From: Psilocybe azurescens
Lineage: Eukaryota > Basidiomycota > Agaricomycetes > Agaricales > Agrocybaceae
Assembly: GCA_023853785.1 (NCBI GenBank)
Contig: JAJIRX010000622.1
Coordinates: 1,488,001-1,552,000, forward strand
Length of the DNA stretch: 64,000 nucleotides
Direction: 5' to 3'
The translations under genes and the position numbers were made by a program. Numbering within the stretch: position 1 is the stretch's first letter; every line of letters starts with the position of its first letter. A model generated the notes under the pieces. The model had not been told where the DNA came from. It did not search any database and saw nothing but the letters and a program-made list of their open reading frames with translations. Of the stretch, positions 45,221-55,515 are shown in pieces.

Positions 45221-47756
45221 ATGGGGCTGTTTTACAACACTTTCGTTGCCCTCTTCTCGTCACTTGGTGCGTTCAAAAATACTTGCTCGTAGTTCTGAAG
45301 TGTTGCTTATCAGGATTGCTGAAGGCGCATTCTTATTCGGGCACGTCGATTTCTGAACTTTGCCTGCGCTTACATGCACCAAGTGCTCATTAATGACTGA
45401 AATACAGATATGATAGGTTATTCCTATTCCAGCTGGACTTTCATGCAGTATCCCTGACAAGAGGCATTCTAGCGGCATCATAGCTTCAGTCATAACCATG
45501 GATCACTACATCGCACACTTTGGTGACAATCCTAATATCAAAGGAGCGATTGTGTCCACCTTCAACGGTATATCTGAACCTTTCTGGAATAACCGAATGA
45601 CTGTGTACCATTTGTTTGTTCGATCACAGGGGGTTGTTTCTTTGGAGCAGCTGGAGCTGGATGGTGAGTTCCTCAATTGTCTTTTCTCTGGTTATAACGT
45701 CCAAACGGAAAGAAATACAGGGCGAATGACAGATATGGTCGAAAGCGTACCATTCAGGTACATCAGTTTACTCTACAACAGAACGAGTGAAAGCTCATTC
45801 CCAAAAAATCAGATCGGCTGCCTCTTTGCACTTTGGGGCTGCGCGATGCAAGCCGGTGCTGGTAACTCCGCCACGCTCCTCATTGGGCGTATCGTAGCTG
45901 GTCTTGCAATTGGGTAAATTCACTCCGCCCCTTTCTCGAGCCGCAAATTTACATTTGAGTAGATGTCTGTCGATGACCGTGCCTTTGTATAATGTGCAAA
46001 AACATCTCTTCTCCACGAAGCCGAGTCTAACGTCAATTGTCTAGACGGAAGTGGCACCGCCAAAAGTTCGTGGCTTCTTGGTAGGGTTAAACCAGCAGAT
46101 GGTCGGCATTGGCTTCATCGTGGCAAACTGGGTAATTGGGTTTATGTTTCTATTTCCCTTGTTAGTAATTATTGAATTTGAATACTTTCCAGGTCGGTTA
46201 CGGCTCGCAGTTCATCAAGTCTGATGTTTCATGGCGTCTGCCTCTTGGATTGCAGGTAAAGTTATTCTTAACCCGTCAATTCCACACAATGTTGACTTTG
46301 GATCAGATGGTTCCCGCAGGCTTACTTTTTGTGGGCATACATTTCCTCCCATACAGCCCTGTACGTTTCTCCACTTCTTGGATTTATTGTTGAATCTGAT
46401 GTCTTTTTTCTATCATGACTACAGCGCTGGCTACTGGAAGTAGGCCGGGATGACGAGGCGCGCGAAGTTGTGCTTAAATTGCACGGAAACGATAAAATCT
46501 CTGCCGACGAGGAATATACGCAAATGTACACTACTATCAAGGCAGAAGTTTCAGTTAAAAGCAGGAAAATCAGCGACCTTTGGGCTACGCGCGCGATGAC
46601 ACATCGTACTCTTGTCGCTGTTGGCGTACAGGTATTCTGCCAGTTTACTGGCATCAATGGTCTGCAAGACTTTTTATCTGTGACCAAGCCACGTCTGACT
46701 TGTCCATTAAAAGTCATCAACTACTATGGACCGCAAATGTATACCAGTCTTGGAATTACTGGCGGAAAAGCCCTTCTTGTTCAAGGGTAAGCCTACTTTC
46801 GAATTTAACGTATTGTCACATATTCAACCTCGACATCTTAGAATTTATGGGGCCGTCGGGCCAGTTGCTAACCTTTTGTGAGTTCAGAAAATCTTTTAAG
46901 AATATACTCTAAATTTGCTCTCTTTCAATAGCTTTATCACTCTTGTACTGGATCGTGTAGGGCGCAAAAAGCCTCTCATGTTTGGTGCAGCAATGTTTGT
47001 CGCCACATTTTCCATCCTGGCGGCTATACTGGCAACAAACCCACTCGATTCACCGAATACTAATGTTTCTGCTCAAAGGTCAGTCGACTGACACTCGCCC
47101 ACCAAATGCGAGCCTTATTCGACCTAAATGACAGAGCTGGTATTGCCATGATATTTTTGACGAGCATCTTCTTCTCTTTGAGCTTTGGTCCAGTCAGCTG
47201 GGTGTTGGCTTCGGAGGTAAGCTCTCGTTGATAATCTTGGGGTACGTTGGACTTTATCTACGTGTTCGAAGGTGTTCCCGACAAGTACTCGTTCAGTCGG
47301 AACTAGCGTTGCTACATGTTCAAATTGGGTAAGCTTATGGTTTAGGATTAAACGTATTCCATGTTGTTAACCCTGATATTCAGGCTTTCAATACCCTTCT
47401 CGCACAGGTAATTTCTTCATTTGACTATCTAAACTTCTATCCTGACACTGCCATTGTAAAGGTGGCACCATTGGGAATAGCAAAAGTTGGTTGGAAATTT
47501 TACATGCTCTTCGTTTGCCTCAACTTCATAGATTTCATTGCAATCGCACTGTTCTTTCCCGAAACGAAAGGTAAGAAGATGTATGTATGAAGTCTTCACG
47601 ATCATCCAACTCATCATCACTCATGTAGGAAAATCACTCGAAGATATGAATCAAGTCTTCGGAGATGCACCGTCCGATACTCAACAAACCAACAGGGAAA
47701 TTCCAAACTCTAAGCACTCGCAATCGGACGAAGAAAAGAGTGTTGAAGCCAAGTGA
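45221..47756 (+). CDS. MFS sugar porter
   Basis: Exon 1 (45221-45266) gives 'MGLFYNTFVALFSSLG'. Two tiny exons follow, 45325-45340 and 45408-45416, the latter only nine bases; joined to exon 4 at 45473 they complete the motif 'FLFGYDSGIIASVITMDHYI' of the sugar-porter family. Later motifs are 'WANDRYGRKRTIQ' (loop 2-3 D-R-x-GR-K), 'GRIVAGLAIG', 'QQMVGIGFIVANWVGYG', 'PYSPRWLLEVGRDDEA' (PESPRWL variant), 'QVFCQFTGINVINYYGPQMY', 'LDRVGRKKPL' and 'FFPETKGKSLEDM' (PETKG). Twelve transmembrane helices are expected; the protein should import a monosaccharide or related polyol at the plasma membrane by proton symport. The intron between exons 2 and 3 starts with GC rather than GT. PYSPRWL replaces the usual PESPR. 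The gene converges on ACAD copy 3. Confidence 0.88.
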
Positions 47757-47941
47757 TATTGGGGTGAATGCCTACCAAGATCAGTAGGATAGAACGACAT
47801 AATGATATACTTTAACGAATCAAAAGGGATGAACGATGATGCATCATATTTACTGTGAGACAAGAACAGGATGAGTGGTATAATGTTCGTATTCTAATGA
47901 TATATGCGTTTAGGTTGCCTTGACATATGTTAGTATGACAT

Positions 47942-50314
47942 CTATAGTCGAACGTCTCTAGGCATTTTGCGAAGGGCTTGACGAACTCCAAGATCACCGA
48001 GGACATCCTCAGCTGATGATATTTTTGTTCAACATCGAAGAAATAATTGAACAAGCAGCAAAACTTACCTCCGCCCAAGACACTGATAGGACCCAAAAAA
48101 AAGTAAAATTAATATCAGAGTGTTTTTAGAGTTAAAACTCGTCGAGCACACTTACGCGTCAAAGGGTGCAGTACGATGGAACTGAGAAGGGTCAGTAAGG
48201 ATGCATACAGGAATAGATTTTGACATGAGGGCACCTCTTCGATGAACCGTCCCATTCCTAAAATCAAAGTCAATACGCATAGTTGGAATGCACAGACCAT
48301 GAACATGCCTGTCTTTGTAATACCGCGTCCCCCAAATATCTAGTAGAGCTGGATCAAAACTGGTTGAAGCATACACCCGGTCTCCTCACCTGAACAGCAT
48401 CCCGAGCAGTGTCTTGAGCAGCTTCGGTCGTGTACTTCTTCAAGAGAGCGATAGGACTAATGCCATAGAAGTGAGGAGAGGCTATCAACGGCTAATATTT
48501 TGACGTACCCGGCTAAATATACGGCTTGATCTTTATATTTCATGTGCGACATTTGATATGTAACATTTTCAAGCCAGCTTTGAGCGCTCTCGACCCGCGA
48601 GATCATAGCAGCAAGCTTGGACCGAATGACAGCTTGGGAGCTGAGGGGTTTTCCGAATACTTTCCGTTGTGAGACCCATCTTAAGCAAAGATAAGGTTTG
48701 CATTCGAGTATCAATAAGAGGATGTACGCACTTCAAACATTCCTCGACGACTAATCTTTGACTAGCAATGTTCGCACAGCACATCCCCCACCTGATTAAA
48801 TAATGAGTTGTAGAGATATGGCTAGGCTTGAGTTAGACAACTCGCCGTTCGTGGTTGAAATTACTAAGAATGACGTGGAGGCCATCGTTCTCCTCGCCCA
48901 GTAGATTTTCTTCTGGGACGAAGACGTTGTTGAAGGTAACGTAGGCAGTACCTGCAGTAGCTGAATATGACGTCTTAATAGGCTTTGTCTCGACACCAGG
49001 TCCTCGTTCGATCAACAGGGCGTTGAGCCCGCCTTTCTCGCTCCTGCATCCAGTGGTGAAGTAATCAGCAAATGTGCCGTTGGTAATCCATTTCTAAATC
49101 CAGTGTTATAGATAGTTTGTGAGGCTTTAATGCACGAGTGTACCTTTCTATATTGTATTGTTAACTTACAATATTCCAAAACTGAAGAGATAAGAGACGT
49201 ACGTTCCAGTCACGATGAAGCCACCGGATACTCTCTTAGAGGAGCATCTGAGTCCACCGACATCACTTCCGGCAAAGGCTTCTGTGATAGCCAGGCAAAT
49301 GGTTTTCTGACCAGAGAAAACATCTTCGAGAACCCGATCTCGTAAAGCTGGCTTTGCAAAGTTCACAATGGGAGGGAGGCCTACAGCATCGTTTAACAAC
49401 CTGACCGTTGCAAGTACGAAGCCAGACGTGCTCACCAATGTAAGTTCCTCCACCTGAGCCATCGATATATGCGCGAGAATGTACTCGAGCTAATTCTTGT
49501 GCCATTATTAGGTCATGGAAACTGTCGAACTAGAAAGTCGAGAGTCAGTCAAGCACAGATGTGAGGATGAAGACCTTACCTCTTCAGGCTTCACACCTCC
49601 CAACAACTTGCGCCCCTTCAGATGTGGGCCAGGACCTAGTCTCATAGCAATTACGTTGTACTTCGCCATTTCCAAGAAAATCTTTTGTTCTGGTTTTTCC
49701 CGTCGTCTTCATGAATTTGACCATCAGGAACGAGAACTTCTTCGACAAATTTGCGAAAGGCAAACTGTAAGTTACGGTGGGACTACTGGCCTATCAACAT
49801 TGCTTGATCTATAACGTGTAGAAGGACGCACCTCGTTGTAATAAGGACTGTGATATCCAGAAGTAAGGTATGTTGGTTCGGCGTAAGGCACCTTGCTGAG
49901 TTCTCCAGCGTTACGAGAGAATATCTGCGGTTCTTGGCCAACAACAGTACCTATCTGCAGACGCTTATACTGAGGTCTATCAAGAACTTCGTGGCGGTGA
50001 AGACTGAAGAAAGCATCAGTTGCATCTTTGCCGGCTGTTGAAGAGATGAAGGTCTCATAAGAATGCGCCTGCTCTTTGCAATACAGGCTATGTAGGCGCA
50101 CCTATTTCTTCATCCAAAAGCACAGATAATCCACCAGGATGCATCTCAGAAAACTTGGAGAGGTCGTAAACCTTGGCATCGACGATGATCCACTAGCAAT
50201 GAAGGCGCAGGATTAGTGTTCTCTCCGATTGGTAAACAAGGTTGAGTGGCTCACTATATCACCCTCTTTGGTATGTCTTGCCACTTCTTCGATAGAAAAC
50301 TGTTTAACACTCAT
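47942..50314 (-). CDS. Cytochrome b5-acyl-CoA dehydrogenase fusion, copy 3
   Basis: Begins 'MSVKQFSIEEVARHTKEGD'. It has the same two-domain plan as the other copies: b5 domain with 'MHPGGLSVLLDEEIG' and 'GKDATDAFFSLHRHEV', then the dehydrogenase with '[13 protein letters not shown]', 'KWITNGTFADYFTTGC', '[17 protein letters not shown]' and 'NFNHERRVV'. It ends 'KMPRDVRL' like copy 2, so copies 2 and 3 are closer to each other at the C-terminus than to copy 1. One apparent single-base loss lies in the T4 run at 49683-49686, within 'NKKIFLEMAKYNVIAMRLGP'. About 15 introns are seen, with one acceptor of the form CCAGTAG. The stop is 185 bp from the stop of the MFS gene, tail to tail. Confidence 0.85.
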
Positions 50315-51191
50315 CCTTTCTGATTATAGTGAGGAGAAATGGGTCTTCATTAAGCATAGGAATGTCTATCTCCAATGATATATCCCCCCATCCAGGCTCT
50401 ACACAGTGGGAAGTCCGAAGAGGTACATTGCACCAATTGCAAGTAGCATATGGGGATCACCATCACGCGGCTGTACCACGGCGTTGAAAGTCTTCCGTGT
50501 TCTAATTCCGTCAAGGATCCTGAATAATAGTGACGAGCTAAAGAGCCACATTGTATTGAAAGTCATGATTGAAAAGCATCAATTTCCCAAGCTTGTAAAA
50601 GATGTCCAAGAGAGATGATCAGAGTCAGAGCCAGAACAAGAGAGAGGAGAGGTCAGTGGGAGTTATTCAAGGATTGACCGCATACGGTGCAAAACGTTTA
50701 GTTGTGGTATTGAGGTAAGCTATATAGTATGAAGAATCAGCCGGAAACAACTTTACAACTTGGACTCAAATAAGCTATCAGATCTTGGCCACGGCTGTCG
50801 GCTTATTCAATAACCAGGACTTGCGTCTCCTTGCTTTCATTATGTTTTGAAGTTCACCTCCTCTCTCATCGGATTTGTGGGACCGTCGCAACGCGGTATA
50901 CGTGAGAGCAAAATGAAAGAAGGTGGCTTATGTCAATGGAGAAATAGTAAGGAATGTACCTGGATATCCTGTCGTTGTCCATTTGCCTCCCTTTCTGAAT
51001 CTATGAATTTGCCCAGTGTTTCAATCGTATGAATATGTAGATCAGCTTCCATTTTCTTTTAGATACAGAAAAGCGACCAGTTCTTTTCAATGTGCCTGGG
51101 TTTCGGTAGCAACCACAGGATTTGTAAGCGACTCATTACATGCGGTGTACCCGTACATGGCTCCGTAAAGGGCTTCTCGAGACAGAAACCT
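50315..51191. other. Intergenic region between ACAD copy 3 and the WD40 gene
   Basis: About 880 bp containing the ACAD promoter at the left and the WD40 3' flank at the right. Small open frames show no family features. Nothing else seen. Confidence 0.45.
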
Positions 51192-54026
51192 TACCAAAAT
51201 CCTCCAGATCCATAGTAAGGCAACATATCAAAATCAGGCTGCATCTTGAAAGAGAATTTGTCTGTCCGTAATCATTAATAAAACGAAACGCCCATCAAGG
51301 AAAGAGGATTTGACATACAGTAGACTTTCTCATAATGCATGTCCTACTAATGCATAATTCTCCTAATGCATAGAAATTTCTGAAAACCACCATGGTATGC
51401 AGAGAAAATTGCGCATAATGCATAACGCATAATGCATAGGCCAAATGGGAGTGTATGCATTATTGGATAGGTATTTATATGGTCACCATGTAATGATAAT
51501 GAATTTATTTGGAAATTTGCGGCTCTCAAATGGGGTTTTGTGATATATTTTTATTGTCAGAAAGGATATTGAACAAGAAAGCAACTGAAATAAGCTAAAG
51601 ATGGGCAGGATACTGTTAAATCAACGCTTATCAAATTTTTGGCCTAGTTATTATGTATTTTTCTCATCGATCTTATCAGTTATCTGTCACGTCCTTTCTG
51701 GGGTCACTTTTTGTCACCTTAACGTGACAATTCCTCTGTTGCAAAAGTCTCATAATGCATAGCCAAAATGCCGCACCAACGCGATGCATTATGAGAAAGT
51801 CTACTGTACATAGTCTGTGATTTCCAGCGTCAAAGACATGCCCAAAGTAATCCTCGCTGTGCACTGCTCGCTTGGGCCAGCGCTTGTAAGCATTTGGTGC
51901 TTCATACTCTTCATTTTCGTCATCATCATCTTCAGGCACTGTTGTTCTGGGTCTTGGGATTTTGGCGACGCGATAATCGTGACTTCTCCCTTGCCAATCA
52001 AGATGCGGGCACTCGGTGCTTGCATACAAAGAATTAGTGGCAGCGTCCCAAGCCATCGAGTTGACTCCGTTATTCCCTGTGGCAAGCTCGTATACCGAAG
52101 CGCGGGCACGAATGTCCCATACCTTGATGCTCTGACTTGCGTCTCCACCCATGAAGACAACTGTTTATACAGTTGTTAGATCATCGCGCAGTAAACACTT
52201 GCAGCTAGCGGTAGAGAATCACTGACAAGGAATTCCATCGGAGTGGGCTAAAACTGCAGATGGTAGGTGTTCAAGCTGCGCGCCTCCAGCGATTGTGACG
52301 ACAGGCAAAACCTGCCTCGTATCATACAACCGAGCATAGCCATCGCTGCACCACGTCAGGAAAACATTAGGATCTCCAACGCTCGTCGAGAACCCATCGA
52401 CGCTGCCTCCGTGGCCTAGATAGCGCACAACGGGTTTTCCGCCAGCTTCCAAATCAAAGGCATGGCAATCGAAATTATGGGAGCCGACATTGCTTCCACA
52501 AAGCATAACGTTCGCCTGCGTAGGGTGTGCCTGCCACACCCCGATATCAGACTTTTTCTTGATTTTTTTTGCTAATGTATTCGTCCATTTCCAATTTGAT
52601 CGTTGAGGTAGGTTCACTTCCAGTGGACGGTTCGATATCTTCGAGATCGTCTCTCCAAGTATTGAAATCCTCTTTGTTGATTTTATTTCCAATGATATCT
52701 GTACCGCTTTCCCCATGTGTGGGGAGATTATCCAGGTCCCAAACCACGACACTTTTTTTCCCGGCCCTTGCCAGCCGTCCATTCGCTAGAATGGCTAACG
52801 GGCCACTGTAATCTTTACAATTCATTGTGTGAATGCCCTTTTTCTTGGATTTATCAGGGTTCCCTTCTGCATCAATGCAACGGTAGCTTTTGATTCGTTC
52901 CCAGTCGCCAACAATTACTAGGCCGCGAGGATCATCAACAATGATATCCTGAGGATCCGAGGTCAAGTCCACTTTGATAGTTCGTCGATTCACAAAATTT
53001 TTTGGGCCGGTATTAGTGTCGTGCGTGAAATAGTAGTTCGGATATGGAATGCGATTTATCCTCTCATGGACGTGGAGACAAGGAGGGAGCCGTTGGAGGA
53101 TAGTTTCGTGTTGACCGGACTGGCAGTATTTGTGGAGGCAATCTCGCAACGCGCCTGGAACACTGCTGTCGCACTTTGGTTGTCTGGGGTAGCTTCCCAT
53201 TCTGGCACGTCATCTCTGAAACGTGCACAGAGAGAGGGTGTGGTCGGAAATTGCGGAACCAAGAAGGGGGCATCTTTAGTTGAGGTATAGCCTTGTTGGG
53301 GTCTATAACTACAGAAAAACATCGGGAATGATTTCAGGTAGAAACAATAGAGATAGCTGATATTTATATTCCGCGAACGCTTTTAGAAACGAGTCCATAT
53401 GAGGCGCAAACATGCCTGCGAAGGAATATGCTTCATTTGGAAGATTTGGATGAACACGGTTAACGAAAGGGACAGGGACGCCGAATTCAAGACTCACATT
53501 GGTCGAGCTCAGAGGAATCATGAAGAAGCGGGGCAATTGGTCGTCCTTCTCCTCCCTCTTGATCATGATCATCGTGAGCGAAAGAAGGAACATACGATTC
53601 AACATACGGTCCATAATGATCGTCGTCATATGCAAATTTTATCGCTTTACTGATCGCCTGGTCAACCTGTTCGATTAATCCCGGAAATGCAGGATATTCC
53701 GAGCTGCATGCTTGACGGATGATCTTCATCGTCCTGCTGAGGATATCCACAAAAACTTTCTTCTCAGGTTTTTTCTGACGGACGTTCTGTTTCTTGCCCC
53801 CTTTTTTCGATTCGTATTCGTTGTCTTCGTCCTCCCAGTCGTCTTCGTCTTCATCGTTATCGCTTATTGACTGAACAGAAACTTCTTGGTCGCTGTCGTT
53901 GTCGTTTTCTGCCTCTTCGTCTGAGCCTCCCTCCTCATCGGCGTCCTCATCAAAACTTTCAAAGTCATACATGAATTTGTCAAGTTCTTTGAAAAGCTCA
54001 GAGAGTTGTTCCTGGTAATCGGCCAT
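51192..54026 (-). CDS. WD40-repeat protein with acidic N-terminus; last intron carries a MITE
   Basis: Starts 'MADYQEQLSELFKELDKFMY', then a highly acidic stretch and a basic 'KKGGKKQNVRQKKPEKK'. The body holds beta-propeller-like units: 'KLSSNGSLLVSTSMRG', 'DIIVDDPRGLVIVGDWERIK', 'SVVVWDLDNLP', 'GVWQAHPTQANVMLCGSN', 'VFLTWCSDGYARLYDTRQVL' and 'SQSIKVWDIRARASVYELAT'. The final exon, after an ACAG acceptor at 51262, encodes 'KFSFKMQPDFDMLPYYG' and ends 'SGGFW' at TAA 51192-51194. WD40 proteins are scaffolds; no specific partner can be named. A 489-bp MITE lies three bases into the last intron, at its 5' splice site. Near 53060 the frame changes; either a 53-nt intron or one lost base explains it. 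If the last intron is not removed, the frame runs into the MITE and stops at 51676-51678. Confidence 0.75.
51318..51806. mobile_element. MITE of Tc1/mariner type with perfect 23-bp terminal inverted repeats
   Basis: The first 23 bases (51318-51340, starting CAGTAGACTTTCTC) are the exact reverse complement of the last 23 (51784-51806). A TA dinucleotide flanks both ends (51316-51317 and 51807-51808), the target duplication of the Tc1/mariner and pogo superfamily. At 489 bp with no transposase-like frame, it is non-autonomous. The interior repeats short 'CATAATGCATA' units near both ends. Perfect terminal repeats suggest recent movement. Confidence 0.88.
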
Positions 54027-54465
54027 ATCGATAGGGTATCAAGGGAAGTCGTGACAGGTTTATAAAATAGAGCAAGAATATTTAGAACAGCAAGTTGAAG
54101 GTGTTGTTGAGAGGTTCTGCGAGGTCAACATTCATATGTCTCCGAGACCACAGCGTCGCTGCACGCGTCGCCCAAGATCCTCATTAGCGCAGGGTACTGC
54201 ACTTCCGACTTGATTCTGGCCATGTTTACTGTTGCTCCCAAGGTTTCGCCAGCGCCGCTTCAAAAGAACTTCCGGGCCGACTCAACCTATCTTGTCATGA
54301 CGTTACAGGGAGTGAGCACGACGTTTTACTGCATGCCAATCTGATTAAATTATGCTTTTTATGATGGGCCCTCCGCTCTCAACAGCAATTCGCGTTGGTA
54401 GAAGAAACGAACTTGTCGATACTAAATAACAATCCGGCACCCCACACATTGCCACTTCACTCAGG

Positions 54466-55430
54466 ATGAAAATCGTCATTGCAGGTTGCAACGGCAGAGT
54501 CGGGAAACGCGTGGTCAAAGCCGCGTTGGAACGAGGCAACGACGTCTTGGGCATTGACTTTATCGATCAGTCTCCTGAGCACCAGGAGGCTTCCTGGATT
54601 AAGAACAACTCTACCGCTTACAGATTCAAGCAAGCCGATCTCCAAGATTTCGACATAGTGCTCGAACTGCTCGCCGGATACGATGCAGTCATTAACCTTG
54701 CTGCTCATCCTAACCCTGTCGATTACAAGGTGAAGGCACATAATACGTGAGTTGTTTAATTCATACATGCCCAGGGAGAAAATTAATGATATAGATCATG
54801 AAGCAATGTGGTCATTTCTTGGAACATCCTGCGTGCATGCGCAGAGTTAGGCATAAATAAAGTTGCTCAAGCGTCCACCGTCAATGTCATCAGCATGGTT
54901 TACAGCAGTAAACAAAGGATTCACTACTTCCCCATTGACGAGCTCCATCCCTGCGAGCCCGACGAACCATACGGCCTTTCCAAAATGTAAGTTGCTCTTA
55001 CCCAACGTATACACGCTTTCTTATATCAGCCTTCATCAAGTATATGTGAAATGCAAGCCGACACTATCACCCGCCGCTACGGAAGCATGCGGGTTGCCAG
55101 CTGCGCTTGCATTGGTCGATTCCCAAAAAGTCGGTGGCGAACCATCTCAATGACGGCAGGGCAAAAGATCTCTGGGGATACGTTCAAGAAGACTCAGGCG
55201 CCCGTGCTTTCATGTTGGCAATCGAGGATTCTGGAAAATGGACGGGACATGAGCGCTTCTTCATAGTGTCTCCACATACAGCGGTTGATGAGGAAACAAC
55301 ATCATTGTTGAATAAACATTGGCCTCATATACCTATCAAGGAAGGAAAGACTCTGGTTGGGACCCAAGGGTTGTTCGATTGTTCCAAAGCTGCAGATCTT
55401 CTTAACTGGCACCACACCGATTCCGATTAG
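54466..55430 (+). CDS. NAD-dependent epimerase/dehydratase (extended SDR)
   Basis: Starts 'MKIVIAGCNGRVGKRVVKAA', a Rossmann loop of the G-x-x-G-x-x-G type. Then come 'QADLQDFDIVLELLAGYDAV', 'INLAAHPNPVDYK' (the NAAH block after strand 4), 'VVISWNILRACAELGI', 'QASTVNVISMVY' (Ser of the catalytic set) and 'PYGLSK' (Y-x-x-x-K, active pair). The C-terminal half holds 'KDLWGYVQEDSGARAFMLAI' and 'IKEGKTLVGTQGLFDCSKAA'. This is the uronate/UDP-sugar-epimerase-like SDR pattern; the sugar or other substrate is not evident. One apparent base loss is near 55099-55102, where 'MRVAS' should run on into 'LRLHWSIPKK'. Its divergent neighbour is the WD40 gene 439 bp away. Confidence 0.83.
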
Positions 55431-55515
55431 CAGGGGTGGACCTATCCATGTGTCTATCAGGAGAAAGACACGTTGATGTAGAATAATTTACAAAACAAGA
55501 TCTGGCAACTAAACT

